Positions 51,974 through 60,940 are shown, counted from the stretch's first letter. The stretch is 64,000 bases of DNA from CAWBLP01 sp963789495 (GCA_963789495.1 CAWBLP010000022.1:167866-231865); one strand, 5' to 3'. Notes: a model not told the origin generated them from the letters alone. Made by a program: numbers and translations.

Positions 51974-54900
51974 TCACCCGCCCGCCACTCGATCGGCATC
52001 GCGCAGCACCACGTAGATGGCCGGGATCACCAGCACGGTCAGCAGCGTGGACGAGGCCAGTCCGAACAGCAGCGAGATCGCCAGGCCCTGGAAGATCGGA
52101 TCGCTCAGAATGGTCGCCGCGCCGATCATCGCCGCCAGCGCGGTCAGCAGGATCGGCTTGAAGCGGATCGCCCCGGCGGCCAGCAGCACGTCGCGCAAGC
52201 TCTGCCCCTGTCCGCCGCCGTGCCGCACGAAATCCACCAGCAGGATGGAGTTGCGCACGATGATGCCGGCCAGCGCGATGAAGCCGATCATCGAGGTGGC
52301 GGTGAACGGCGCCGCGAACAGCCAATGCCCCAGCACGATGCCGATCAGCGTCAGCGGGATCGGGGTCAGGATCACCAGCGGCAGCTTGAAGCTGCGGAAC
52401 TGCGCGACCACCAGGATGTAGATCCCCAGCATCGCGACGCCGAACGCGGCGCCCATGTCGCGGAAGGTGACGTAGGTGATCTCCCACTCGCCATCCCACA
52501 GCAGCGTCGGATGCGTGTCGTCCTGTGGCTGGCCGCGGAAGCTGATCACCGGCTTCGGCAAGGCGCCCCAGTCATGCGCCGCCACGGCCTTGTCCACCGC
52601 GAGCATGCCGTAGATCGGCGCCTCATACGCGCCGGCCATCTCGCCCATCACCATGTCGGCGAATGCGCCGTCGCGCCGGAACAGCACGGTGGAGCCAAGC
52701 TCCTGGTCGGCGCGCACCACCTGGCCGAGTTCCACCACGGTCTTGCTGCCGGGCAGCGTGTTGGCGGGCACCGGGGTCGCGGCGAGCTTTTCGTCCCAGC
52801 TCAGGTCGCGCTTCGGCAGGCCGATGCGGATTTCGATCGGGTCGCGTTCGGCGCCGCGATGCGAGTAGCCCACCGGCACGCCGCCGAACAGCGCCTGCAC
52901 CGTGTCGTACACATCGCTCTGCTCGACGCCGAAATACTCCAGCTCGTCCTGGTCGATGCTGATGCGCAGTCGCGGCCTCGGATGGCCGTAGCTGTCGGTG
53001 ACGTCGACGATATACGGCACCGACCTGAACAGCTGCTTGACCTGCTCCGCCACCGCCTGTCGGGTCTTGGCATCCGGCCCGTAGATCTCCGCCAACAGGG
53101 TCGCCAGCACCGGCGGGCCGGGCGGCACCTCCACCACCTGCAGCGTGGCGCCTTCCGGCAGAGCCAGCGCCGCCAGCTGCCGGCGCAGGTCCAGCGCAAT
53201 GGCGTGACTGCTGCGCGCCCGGTCGGCCTTGTCCGCCAGGTTGATCTGCAGATCGCCCAGCTCGGGTGACTGGCGCATGTAGTAGTGCCGCACCAGGCCG
53301 TTGAAGTTGAAGGGCGCCGCGGTGCCGGCATAGGCCTGCACCGAGTGCACCTCCGGCACCTTCTCCACGATCGCAGCCGCGGCGAACAGGGTGCGCTCGG
53401 TGTCTTCCAGGCTGCTGCCTTCCGGCAGGTTCAGCTCCACCGCCAGTTCCGACTTGTTGTCGAATGGCAGCAGCTTCACCGTGACCGCCTCGGTGTAGAA
53501 CATCGCGCAGGCAATCAGCGTGGCGATGCCCACCGCCAGCAGGAAAATCCAGGCGCGGGCGCGCGAACGCAGGATTGGCGTCGCGACGGCGCGATAGATC
53601 CGGCCCAGCCGGCCTTCGTGATGCGCCGCCGCATCGTGCCCGCCTGGCGCAGCGGACGCCGGCACCCAGGCGGCCTCGTCATCGATCCGGGCCGCCCCGC
53701 CCGGATCGGGCGCCAGCCGATACATCAGCCAGGGCGCCACCACCATCGCGACGAAGAACGAGAACAGCATCGCCGCCGAGGCATTGGCCGGGATCGGCGC
53801 CATGTACGGCCCCATCAGCCCGGAGACGAACAGCATCGGCAGCAGCGCCGCGATCACCGTCAGAGTCGCGACGACGGTCGGGTTGCCGACCTCCGCCACC
53901 GCCTCGATCGCGGCGCGCGCGCGGGGCCGGCCGTCACGCATCGCCCAGTGCCGCGCGATGTTCTCCACCACCACGATCGCGTCATCCACCAGGATGCCGA
54001 TGGAGAAGATCAGCGCGAACAGGCTGACCCGGTTGATCGTGTAGCCCATCAGCTTGGCGGAGAAGAGCGTCAGCAGGATCGTGGTCGGGATGACCACCAG
54101 CGTCACCAACGCCTCGCGCCAGCCGATGGCGACGGCGATCAGCACGACGATGGAGACGGTGGCAAGGCCGAGATGGAACAGCAGCTCGTTGGCCTTGTCG
54201 TTCGCGGTCTTGCCGTAGTCGCGGGTGACCTGCACGCTGATGTCCGCCGGGATCAGCCGGCCTTCCAGCGCCGTCACGCGCTGTCGGATGTCCTGCGCCA
54301 CCACCACGGCGTTGGCGCCGGCCCGCTTGGCCAAGGCGAGCGTCACCGCCGGCACCCGGCTCCACCCCTTCGCCCCCGGGCTCATATCCCACACCCGGCT
54401 CTCCGCCGTGCTCGGCCCGATCACCACCTTCGCCACATCGCGCACATAGACCGGGCGGCCGTCGCGCGTGGTCAGCAGCAACAGCCCGATATCCGGCACG
54501 CCGCGCAAAGTCTGCCCGGCGGCGAGCGTCCGCATCACCCCCGCATCGCGCACGCTGCCGGCGACGAATTCGCGGTTGGCGTCGCGCACCTTGCCGATCA
54601 ACTGCTGCAGGGTGACGCCGTACAGCGACAGTTTCTCCGGGTCCGGCTCGACGCGGATCTCCTCCGGCCCGGTGCCGACGATGGCACTGGTGCCGATGTT
54701 GTCGACCTTGGTCAGCTCGGTGCGGAGCTTCACCGCCAGGTCGTACAGGTCCTTGTCGGTCCAGCGTGAAGCGGCCGCCGGTTGCGGCGACAAGGTCAGC
54801 GTCACCACCGCCACGTCGTTGATGCCGCGGCCGACGATCATCGGTTCGGGAATGCCGATCGGCAATCGGTCGATATTGGCGCGGATCTTGTCGTTGACCC

Positions 54901-55234
54901 GCAGCACCGCGTCGTCCTCGTTGGTGCCGACGTTGAATCGCACCGTCACCACGGCGCGGTCGTCCTGGGTCTGGCTGTAGACGTGCTCGACGCCGGCGAT
55001 CGCCTTGACGATCGTCTCCAGCGGCTTGGTGACCAGTTCCACGGCGTCCGGCGCGTTCAGGCCGTTCGCCTGCACGATGATGTCCACCATCGGCACGCTG
55101 ATCTGCGGTTCTTCCTCGCGCGGGATGGTCAGCAGCGCGACCATGCCGGCGGCCAGTGCGGCGAGCAGGAACAACGGCGTCAGCGGCGAACGCAGACTGG
55201 CGTGTGTCAGCCGCCCCGAGAGACCGAGATTCAT
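51974..55234 (-). CDS. RND efflux permease (HAE-1-like, adaptor at 55290)
   Basis: The 1086-residue pump has the twelve-helix RND arrangement. REEEPQISVPMVDIIVQANG near the N-terminus places it in the AcrB-like branch often found with sulfide or metal stress loci. TM4 has ILVDDAIVVVENIARH with the proton-relay aspartates, and TM10-12 include VRNSILLVDFVRHGG and QGLAISLLFGLASSTLLTVL. A polar linker near 540-570 is longer than usual. It is the last gene of the leftward operon starting at the rhodanese gene. Substrate unknown. Confidence 0.9.
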   Translation of the reverse strand: MNLGLSGRLTHASLRSPLTPLFLLAALAAGMVALLTIPREEEPQISVPMVDIIVQANGLNAPDAVELVTKPLETIVKAIAGVEHVYSQTQDDRAVVTVRFNVGTNEDDAVLRVNDKIRANIDRLPIGIPEPMIVGRGINDVAVVTLTLSPQPAAASRWTDKDLYDLAVKLRTELTKVDNIGTSAIVGTGPEEIRVEPDPEKLSLYGVTLQQLIGKVRDANREFVAGSVRDAGVMRTLAAGQTLRGVPDIGLLLLTTRDGRPVYVRDVAKVVIGPSTAESRVWDMSPGAKGWSRVPAVTLALAKRAGANAVVVAQDIRQRVTALEGRLIPADISVQVTRDYGKTANDKANELLFHLGLATVSIVVLIAVAIGWREALVTLVVIPTTILLTLFSAKLMGYTINRVSLFALIFSIGILVDDAIVVVENIARHWAMRDGRPRARAAIEAVAEVGNPTVVATLTVIAALLPMLFVSGLMGPYMAPIPANASAAMLFSFFVAMVVAPWLMYRLAPDPGGAARIDDEAAWVPASAAPGGHDAAAHHEGRLGRIYRAVATPILRSRARAWIFLLAVGIATLIACAMFYTEAVTVKLLPFDNKSELAVELNLPEGSSLEDTERTLFAAAAIVEKVPEVHSVQAYAGTAAPFNFNGLVRHYYMRQSPELGDLQINLADKADRARSSHAIALDLRRQLAALALPEGATLQVVEVPPGPPVLATLLAEIYGPDAKTRQAVAEQVKQLFRSVPYIVDVTDSYGHPRPRLRISIDQDELEYFGVEQSDVYDTVQALFGGVPVGYSHRGAERDPIEIRIGLPKRDLSWDEKLAATPVPANTLPGSKTVVELGQVVRADQELGSTVLFRRDGAFADMVMGEMAGAYEAPIYGMLAVDKAVAAHDWGALPKPVISFRGQPQDDTHPTLLWDGEWEITYVTFRDMGAAFGVAMLGIYILVVAQFRSFKLPLVILTPIPLTLIGIVLGHWLFAAPFTATSMIGFIALAGIIVRNSILLVDFVRHGGGQGQSLRDVLLAAGAIRFKPILLTALAAMIGAATILSDPIFQGLAISLLFGLASSTLLTVLVIPAIYVVLRDADRVAGG

Positions 55235-55289
55235 CGGCGTGCCCGGGCGAGCAGCCGGTCCCCTGCTGCCATGATCGTCCCTGCTCCAA

Positions 55290-56330
55290 TCATGGCTTCA
55301 CCAGCACGTCGCCGGGCTGCACGCCGGACAGGATCTCCAGCGCGTTCGGCATCGCCTGGGTCGGCCGCTTATCGCCGCGCTGCACCGGTGTTTCGACCGT
55401 GCCGCCATCCGGCCGGCGCAGGCGCACGTAATCCAGGCCGAACCGGGTCACCACGAAGTCTTCCGGAACCAGGTAGGTTTCCCGGGTGCCGGCGTCGATC
55501 CACACCCGCACGCGGTCGCCCACGAAATAAGTGCCGAGGTCGGTCACGGTGGCGTCGGCCACGACGCGGCCTTGCTCGATCTGCGGATAGATCAGGGTGA
55601 TACGGCCGGTGGCACCGCGTTCGACGCCAAGCTGCTGGGGATCGAGGCGGATCGAGTCGCCCACGTGCAAGGAGACGGCGTGACGCTCCGGTACGCGCAG
55701 GCGCAGCAGGAACGGCTGTTCGCCGATCGTCGCCAGGACATCGCCATTCAGCACCACGGTGCCCTTGGTCAGCGGCACGGTCAGCACGCGGCCGGCGACC
55801 GGCGCCAGCACCTGGCCCTCCTGCAAATTTTGCTGTGCGACCGCGCGTTCGGCGGTGCGGGCGCGCAGCACGGAGCTGGCAACCTCCACCGCGGTGCGTG
55901 CCTGGTCGGCGGTGGTGCGTGGGCCGACCCCCTGGCGCATCAGCGTTTCGGCGCGGGTGAGATCGGTCTGCGCCTGCGCCAGCTGCGATTGCAGTCCGGC
56001 GATCTGCGCATCGAGCGCGTTGATCTGCAGCAGCAGCTTCTCGTCACCGACCACGGCGATCACCTGGCCCGGGGTGACCGTGTCCCCCTGGTGCACCGAA
56101 AGGCTGGCGACGGTGCCGCCGATGCGCGCCCGCGCCGGCACGACATTCGGACTTTCCACGGTCGCGAACACCGCCTTCTGGTCGGACACCGTGTTGAGCC
56201 GCACGGTGAAGTCCGATGCGGTCTGCGCCGCGGCGCCGTGCTGCGTGACGAGGCCCAGGCCAAGCCCCAGCAGCAGGACGAACTTGCTGTGCCACGCGGG
56301 CCGCGTGCGCGGCGTTCGGCTCAAACTCAT
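55290..56330 (-). CDS. RND periplasmic adaptor
   Basis: The 346-residue adaptor starts at ATG 56330 (AGGACAAG before it) with a Sec signal (KFVLLLGLGLGLVTQHGAAA). The barrel-sandwich hybrid has IGGTVASLSVHQGDTVTPGQ and EGQVLAPVAGRVLTVPLTKG, with a helical hairpin (LDAQIAGLQSQLAQAQTDLT) between. The C-terminal membrane-proximal domain ends GVQPGDVLVKP. It precedes its permease by 55 bp and follows the mini-thioredoxin gene. Confidence 0.9.
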   Translation of the reverse strand: MSLSRTPRTRPAWHSKFVLLLGLGLGLVTQHGAAAQTASDFTVRLNTVSDQKAVFATVESPNVVPARARIGGTVASLSVHQGDTVTPGQVIAVVGDEKLLLQINALDAQIAGLQSQLAQAQTDLTRAETLMRQGVGPRTTADQARTAVEVASSVLRARTAERAVAQQNLQEGQVLAPVAGRVLTVPLTKGTVVLNGDVLATIGEQPFLLRLRVPERHAVSLHVGDSIRLDPQQLGVERGATGRITLIYPQIEQGRVVADATVTDLGTYFVGDRVRVWIDAGTRETYLVPEDFVVTRFGLDYVRLRRPDGGTVETPVQRGDKRPTQAMPNALEILSGVQPGDVLVKP

Positions 56331-56383
56331 CTTCTTGTCCTGTGGTTCGATGCAGGTCGGCGCGGCGACGGGCTGTCGCGGGT

Positions 56384-56620
56384 TCAGACCGAGAGCCAGC
56401 GCGCGACGTCGTCCGGACGCGGCAGACCGCCCGCATGCACCAGCTTGCCGTCGATCACGATGCCGGGTGTGGACATCGCGCCGTAGCCGGCGATGGCGGC
56501 GTAGTCGGTGACCTTCTCGATCGCCACTGCGACGCCAAGCCGACCGGCTTCGTGCTCGATCATCGCCGCCGTGGCGACGCAGCGTTTGCAGCCGGGGCCG
56601 AGCACTTTCACGTCCTTCAT
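56384..56620 (-). CDS. Mini-thioredoxin (redox-active disulfide protein)
   Basis: The 78-residue protein has the CxxC motif GPGCKRC (Cys11, Cys14) followed by a short thioredoxin fold (VTDYAAIAGYGAMSTPGIVI, with the cis-Pro of TPGIVIDG). It belongs to the TRX-like group often encoded beside DUF318 permeases and metal or arsenic loci. GAGGAGGT precedes ATG 56620. It lies 12 bp downstream of the permease gene and is probably cotranscribed, acting as a thiol-reducing or sulfur-relay partner. Confidence 0.88.
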   Translation of the reverse strand: MKDVKVLGPGCKRCVATAAMIEHEAGRLGVAVAIEKVTDYAAIAGYGAMSTPGIVIDGKLVHAGGLPRPDDVARWLSV

Positions 56621-56631
56621 CACATACCTCC

Positions 56632-57678
56632 TCAGACGAACAGCGCGTTGAACAGGAATCCCACGATGAGGATTCCGGTCGCGACGACGCCAATGAACAC
56701 CGCGATCAGACGCGGGCTGAGCACCTTGCGCAGGATGATCATTTCGGGAAACGACAGCGCCGTGACCGACATCATGAAGGCGAGTACAGTGCCGAGCGCG
56801 ACGCCTTTGCCCAGCAGGGCCTCGACCACCGGAATGATGCCGGCGGCGTTGGAGTACATCGGGACGCCGAGCAGCACGACGGCGGGGACCGACCACCATG
56901 CGTCGGCGCCCATGATCCGTGCCAGCAGATCGGCCGGCACATAGCCGTGGATCAGCGCGCCTGCGGCGATGCCCAGGATCACCCAGTGCCAGACCCGGCC
57001 GACGATCTCCTGCACCGCCTCCAGGCCCGCGTGGATACGCTGCGGGATGCTGAGGTGGCTTTCCTCGGGGCCGGCGGGGGCGGTGCGGATGTCCCGCACC
57101 CAGGGCTCCAGCCAGTTCTCCAGCCGCAGCCGGCCGATGGTCCAGCCGGCGGTGATGGCGACGGCCAGGCCGAAGCCGAGATAGGCGAGTGCCACCTGCC
57201 AGCCGACCAGGCCGAACAGCAGCCCGAGCGCCACCTCGTTCACCAGTGGCGCCGCGATCAGGAAGGAGAAGGTGACGCCAAGCGGCACGCCGGCGGAGAC
57301 GAAGCCGATGAACAGCGGCACCGCGGAGCAGGAGCAGAACGGCGTGACGATGCCGAGGGAGGCGGCGAGCATGTTGCCGACCCCCTCGCGCCACCCCGCC
57401 AGGAGGGCGCGGGTGCGCTCCGGCGAGAAGAAGCTGCGCACCACGCCCATGCCGAACACCACCAGCGTCAGCAGCATCAGCACCTTGGGCGTGTCATAGG
57501 CAAAGAAGGCGACCGCCTCGTGCAGCCGGGTGCCGGGCGGTATCGCCAGGATACCGACCACCCAGGTGGCGAAGGCGGGCAACTGGCTGTACAGCGCCAC
57601 CCAGGCGATCAGCCCGAGCACCACGCCGGCCAACGACCGGGCCGCCGGCATACCATCGCTATGAGTCAGGCTGTGCAT
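56632..57678 (-). CDS. DUF318 (YraQ-type) permease
   Basis: The 348-residue protein has about eight to ten membrane helices and the family hallmark TPFCSCSAVPLFIGFVSAG, with two Cys close to a membrane entry, plus GVPMYSNAAGIIPVVEALLG. Such permeases (ArsP/YraQ superfamily) export organoarsenicals or unknown thiol-linked compounds. Here it sits between rhodanese and mini-thioredoxin genes under an ArsR-family regulator, suggesting transport of a sulfur compound such as sulfite, thiosulfate or a persulfide. Substrate is inferred. Confidence 0.88.
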   Translation of the reverse strand: MHSLTHSDGMPAARSLAGVVLGLIAWVALYSQLPAFATWVVGILAIPPGTRLHEAVAFFAYDTPKVLMLLTLVVFGMGVVRSFFSPERTRALLAGWREGVGNMLAASLGIVTPFCSCSAVPLFIGFVSAGVPLGVTFSFLIAAPLVNEVALGLLFGLVGWQVALAYLGFGLAVAITAGWTIGRLRLENWLEPWVRDIRTAPAGPEESHLSIPQRIHAGLEAVQEIVGRVWHWVILGIAAGALIHGYVPADLLARIMGADAWWSVPAVVLLGVPMYSNAAGIIPVVEALLGKGVALGTVLAFMMSVTALSFPEMIILRKVLSPRLIAVFIGVVATGILIVGFLFNALFV

Positions 57679-57723
57679 GATGTCCGCCTTGCCATGCCTC
57701 GCGCAGTGGGCAGTGCGCAGGGC

Positions 57724-58083
57724 CTATTGCCGATCGACCACCGCGCCGGTGCCGGGATCGATGCTCACGGTGGGGAAGCGCGCATGCTTCCACGCCAGGA
57801 TGCCGCCCTTCAGATGCGCGGTGACCGGCACGCCGGCTTCCATGCACTTCGCCACCGCGACCGCCGACCGCTTGCCGGAGCCGCAATGCAGCACCACCGG
57901 GCGCTCACCGATCGGCAGCGCCTGCGGATCGAAGGTGGAGAGCGGATACAGCAGCGCGCCGTGGATGCGCTCATTCACGTATTCCTGCGGCTCCCGCACA
58001 TCGATCAACACGATGCGATGATGATGCAGCGCGTCGTGCACTTCGGTGGGTGTGAGTTCCTGCAGATGGGGCTTGGCCGGCAT
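57724..58083 (-). CDS. Single-domain rhodanese
   Basis: The 119-residue protein is one rhodanese domain: VLIDVREPQEYVNERIHGAL and active-site loop HCGSGKRS with nucleophile Cys67, which carries a persulfide. Such proteins move sulfane sulfur from polysulfide or GSH persulfide to thiols or thiosulfate. AGGAG precedes ATG 58083. It is the first structural gene downstream of the ArsR-family gene, before the permease gene. Confidence 0.92.
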   Translation of the reverse strand: MPAKPHLQELTPTEVHDALHHHRIVLIDVREPQEYVNERIHGALLYPLSTFDPQALPIGERPVVLHCGSGKRSAVAVAKCMEAGVPVTAHLKGGILAWKHARFPTVSIDPGTGAVVDRQ

Positions 58084-58223
58084 CGTTCTCTCCTGGTCAT
58101 GTTGAAAAACCGGCACTGCCTTCCCCGGCAGTGCAGTGAAGTTTGGAACGCCTGACGCGGCATTGACCTGCGTCAATGCACGCCGCACGCGGGTGATGAA
58201 ACCTGCCGATGTTCGAGCCGCGA

Positions 58224-58601
58224 TCATTGCTTTCGACCCGTCCTGCCGGCGGGCGTCGATGCGACTGCCCGCCTGCGCGTCGGTTGCGCACAGAGGGAGT
58301 CCGGCTTGCAGAAGATCTCGAACAGCGTCTCCAGCACCCGGCGGGCCGGTACGCTGGCGATCGCGTACCAAATCGTCTGTCCGTCCCGCCGCGCCTGCAC
58401 CAGCCCCTCCCGCCGCAACAGCGCGAGATGCTGGGACACGGTGGAATCGCGCAGATCGAGGAATCCGGCCAGGTCGCCGACCGAACGTTCGCCCTCGGTC
58501 AACTGGCACAGGATCAGCAACCGATGCCGATTGGCGAGCGATTTCAACAGCTCGCTGGCACGGTCGGCGGCCGCCGCCATCTGTTCCGGATCGAGGTTCA
58601 T
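58224..58601 (-). CDS. ArsR-family persulfide-sensing repressor, SqrR/BigR type
   Basis: The 125-residue protein has the ArsR winged helix (LANRHRLLILCQLTEGERSV; SVGDLAGFLDLRDSTVSQHL). Cys32 in the first helix and Cys98 in the last are 66 residues apart, the same spacing as SqrR Cys41/Cys107 and BigR Cys42/Cys108, which form a tetrasulfide upon persulfide exposure. A third cysteine, Cys104, is extra. It sits between the rhodanese and sqr operons, so it probably represses both. The spacing match is direct; the sensing role is inferred. Confidence 0.88.
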   Translation of the reverse strand: MNLDPEQMAAAADRASELLKSLANRHRLLILCQLTEGERSVGDLAGFLDLRDSTVSQHLALLRREGLVQARRDGQTIWYAIASVPARRVLETLFEIFCKPDSLCAQPTRRRAVASTPAGRTGRKQ

Positions 58602-58623
58602 GGGCTATTCACTTTCATACTTG

Positions 58624-58650
58624 CGTATCTACGATAATACGAATATATCG
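58624..58650. promoter_or_regulatory. Overlapping palindromes, ArsR-type operator candidate
   Basis: CGTAT-N8-ATACG (58624-58641) overlaps CGATA-N9-TATCG (58632-58650) in an AT-rich island between the arsR and sqr starts. ArsR-family repressors bind such AT-rich dyads. The position would block both promoters. Confidence 0.65.
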
Positions 58651-58703
58651 TCAAGCCAGAAGCGCAGTCATCGGCGCGTCGCGGACGCGCCCGGAGAGGA
58701 AAC

Positions 58704-59984
58704 ATGAGCGACATCGTCGTACTCGGCGCCGGTCTCGGCGGCACGCTGGCCACCTACGAGCTGCTGCCGCAGCTCCGTCCCGGCGACCGCATCACCCTGC
58801 TGGGCCAGGACCAGCGCTACCATTTCGTCCCGTCCAACCCATGGGTCGCCGTCGGCTGGCGCGAACGCGCCGATATCGAGGTGGATCTGTCCGACATCAT
58901 GCAGCGCAAAGAGGTGCGCTACCTGACGCAAGGCGCGCGCCGCGTCGATCCGGATGCAAAGCGGGTCGAACTGAATGACGGCAGCAGCGTCAGCTACGAC
59001 TATCTGGTGATCGCCACCGGCCCGGACCTCGCATTCGATGAGATCGAAGGGCTCGGGCCGCAGGGTTTCACCCAGTCGATCTGCCATGTCGAACACGCGG
59101 TGCAGACCCATGATGCGTTCGAGGCGCTGTGCCGCAATCCTGGCCCCGTCATCGTGGGCGCCGTGCAGGGCGCGTCCTGTTTCGGGCCGGCCTATGAATT
59201 CGCCTATATCCTGGATACCGAACTGCGCAAGCGGCGCATCCGCGACAAGGTGAAGATGACCTTCGTCACGCCGGAGCCGTATATCGGCCATCTTGGCCTG
59301 GACGGCGTCGGCGACACCAAGTCGCTGATGGAGAGCGAGTTCCGCAACCGCCATATCGGCTGGATCACCAATGCCACGGTGAAGCAGGTGACATCCGGCA
59401 TGATGACGGTGGGCGAAATGGACGACAGCGGCGCCCCGCGCAAGACGCACGAGCTGCCGTTCGGCTTCGCCATGATGCTGCCGGGCTTCCGCGGCGTGGC
59501 AGCGGTGCGCGGGCTGGAGAAACTGGTGAACCCGCGCGGCTTCGTGCTGATCGACGAGCATCAGCGAAATCCCACCTATCCCGAGGTGTTCGGCATCGGC
59601 GTCTGTGTCGCGATTCCGCCGGTCGGACCGACCCCGGTGCCGGTCGGCACGCCGAAGACCGGGTTCATGATCGAATCCATGGTGACCGCCACGGCGATGA
59701 ATATCGGCAAACTGCTGCGCGGCGAAAAGCCCAATGCCCGCGCCACCTGGAATGCCGTGTGCCTGGCCGATTTCGGCGACAGCGGCGTGGCCTTCGTGGC
59801 GCAGCCGCAAATCCCGCCGCGCAACGTCAACTGGTCGGCCAAAGGCGCCTGGGTGCATCTGGCGAAAATTGCGTTCGAGAAATACTTCATCCGCAAGATG
59901 CGGACCGGGCAGAGCGAGCCGTTCTACGAGAGCTTCGTGCTGCGCCGGCTCAACATCGACAAGCTGAAGCAACCGGTTGTGTAG
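58704..59984 (+). CDS. sqr: Sulfide:quinone oxidoreductase
   Basis: The 426-residue flavoprotein oxidises sulfide to polysulfide or persulfide and reduces quinone. FAD motif is VVLGAGLGGTLATYELL (5-21) and DYLVIATGPDLAFD. The three catalytic cysteines are present: Cys127 (SICH), Cys159 (GASCFGP) and Cys353 (NAVCLADFGDSG), aligned with Cys128, Cys160 and Cys356 of the Acidithiobacillus enzyme. The C-terminal half is rich in aromatic and basic residues for membrane contact. GGAGAGGA precedes the ATG. First gene of a rightward operon. Confidence 0.95.
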   Translation: MSDIVVLGAGLGGTLATYELLPQLRPGDRITLLGQDQRYHFVPSNPWVAVGWRERADIEVDLSDIMQRKEVRYLTQGARRVDPDAKRVELNDGSSVSYDYLVIATGPDLAFDEIEGLGPQGFTQSICHVEHAVQTHDAFEALCRNPGPVIVGAVQGASCFGPAYEFAYILDTELRKRRIRDKVKMTFVTPEPYIGHLGLDGVGDTKSLMESEFRNRHIGWITNATVKQVTSGMMTVGEMDDSGAPRKTHELPFGFAMMLPGFRGVAAVRGLEKLVNPRGFVLIDEHQRNPTYPEVFGIGVCVAIPPVGPTPVPVGTPKTGFMIESMVTATAMNIGKLLRGEKPNARATWNAVCLADFGDSGVAFVAQPQIPPRNVNWSAKGAWVHLAKIAFEKYFIRKMRTGQSEPFYESFVLRRLNIDKLKQPVV

Positions 59985-59996
59985 GGAGGGTTGGTC

Positions 59997-60443
59997 ATGT
60001 CAGCCGTTCGTGTCGTCTGCCCCGAATGCGGTGCGGTCAACCGGGTGCCCTCCGAACGTCCTGCCAACGCTGCACGCTGCGGCAGCTGCCATAAGCCGCT
60101 GTTCGCCGCGCAGCCTGTCGCGGTGGATGAAGCGGGGTTCGAGCGCCATGTGCGGTCCAACGGCATTCCCGTGTTGCTTGACGTCTGGGCACCGTGGTGC
60201 GGTCCCTGCCGTGCGATGGCGCCGGCCTTCGAGCGTGCCGCCGCCACGCTGGAGCCGCGGGTGCGCCTGCTCAAGCTGAACGCGGATGAAGCGCCGGATG
60301 TGTCGGCGCGACTTGGGGTGCGCGGCATCCCGACGATGGTCCTGTTCCGGAATGGTGCCGTAGTCGCGCAGACCAGCGGCGCCATGCCGGCCGAAATGAT
60401 CGTGCGCTGGACGCAGGAACAGCTTGCAGCGCAACCCAATTGA
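59997..60443 (+). CDS. trxC: Thioredoxin 2 (zinc-type TrxC)
   Basis: The 148-residue protein has an N-terminal zinc motif (CPECG and CGSC) and the thioredoxin active site WAPWCGPCRAM. The cis-Pro follows in RGIPTMVLFRNG. TrxC reduces protein disulfides and persulfides. ATG 59997 follows GGGAGG and is 13 bp from the sqr stop, so it belongs to the sulfide operon. Confidence 0.95.
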   Translation: MSAVRVVCPECGAVNRVPSERPANAARCGSCHKPLFAAQPVAVDEAGFERHVRSNGIPVLLDVWAPWCGPCRAMAPAFERAAATLEPRVRLLKLNADEAPDVSARLGVRGIPTMVLFRNGAVVAQTSGAMPAEMIVRWTQEQLAAQPN

Positions 60444-60455
60444 AGGAGTACTCCT
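60444..60455 (+). promoter_or_regulatory. Perfect palindrome over the DUF2892 ribosome site
   Basis: AGGAGTACTCCT is a perfect 12-bp palindrome that includes the Shine-Dalgarno sequence of the following gene and starts one base after the trxC stop. In RNA it cannot form a useful short hairpin by itself (no loop), but it allows dimer pairing or overlap with a repressor. Confidence 0.5.
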
Positions 60456-60456
60456 C

Positions 60457-60660
60457 ATGACAACCGATCGCGCAGTCTTGTTGTTTGCTGGCGCCATGAC
60501 ACTGCTCAGCGCCATTCTGGTTTGGCTCGTCAGCCCTTGGTTCCTGCTGCTGACCGGCTTTGTCGGCCTCAACATGATGCAGGCGAGCGTTACCGGGTTC
60601 TGCCCCGCGGCGATGGTGTTCAAAATGCTGGGCACCAGGTCCGGCGTCGCGTTCCAGTAG
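60457..60660 (+). CDS. DUF2892 inner-membrane protein
   Basis: The 67-residue protein has two membrane helices (RAVLLFAGAMTLLSAILVWL and SPWFLLLTGFVGLNMMQASV) and the DUF2892 tail TGFCPAAMVFKMLG with a conserved CP. Members occur with rhodanese and SQR genes in many genomes, suggesting a role in sulfur transfer or sulfide resistance. Start ATG 60457 is preceded by AAGGAG. Confidence 0.9.
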   Translation: MTTDRAVLLFAGAMTLLSAILVWLVSPWFLLLTGFVGLNMMQASVTGFCPAAMVFKMLGTRSGVAFQ

Positions 60661-60680
60661 CGCCGGCGGGGAGAAACCGT

Positions 60681-60884
60681 CGGGGGCGTTGCCCCCGGAA
60701 CCCCCATCAAGGGGCGCTGCCCCTTGAAACCCCGCCAAGGGCCCGGCCCTTGGAACCGACTCTGTTTGGGGTGAGAGGGGGCACTTGCCCCCTCTCACCC
60801 CAAACCGAATCCGATTGCAAAGGCTGAGCCTTTGCTGGAGGTCCAGGCGGCAACGCCTCCTGGCGGAGCCGGGGCAACGCCCCG
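60681..60884. repeat. Mosaic of seven GC-rich hairpins
   Basis: Consecutive inverted repeats: 60681-60697, 60707-60727, 60735-60753, 60765-60804 (19-bp arms with a CT spacer), 60817-60835, 60845-60858 and 60870-60884. Most carry arms of CAAGG, GGGGC or AAAGG type. This resembles REP-like mosaic elements of Acetobacteraceae and relatives. It separates two unrelated operons and may act as a terminator, mRNA stabiliser or binding target. Confidence 0.85.
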
Positions 60885-60940
60885 CCATTGGCGCCCGCGA
60901 CGGCCATGAGTACCATCCCCCCACCCGGAGGAGACTGCGC

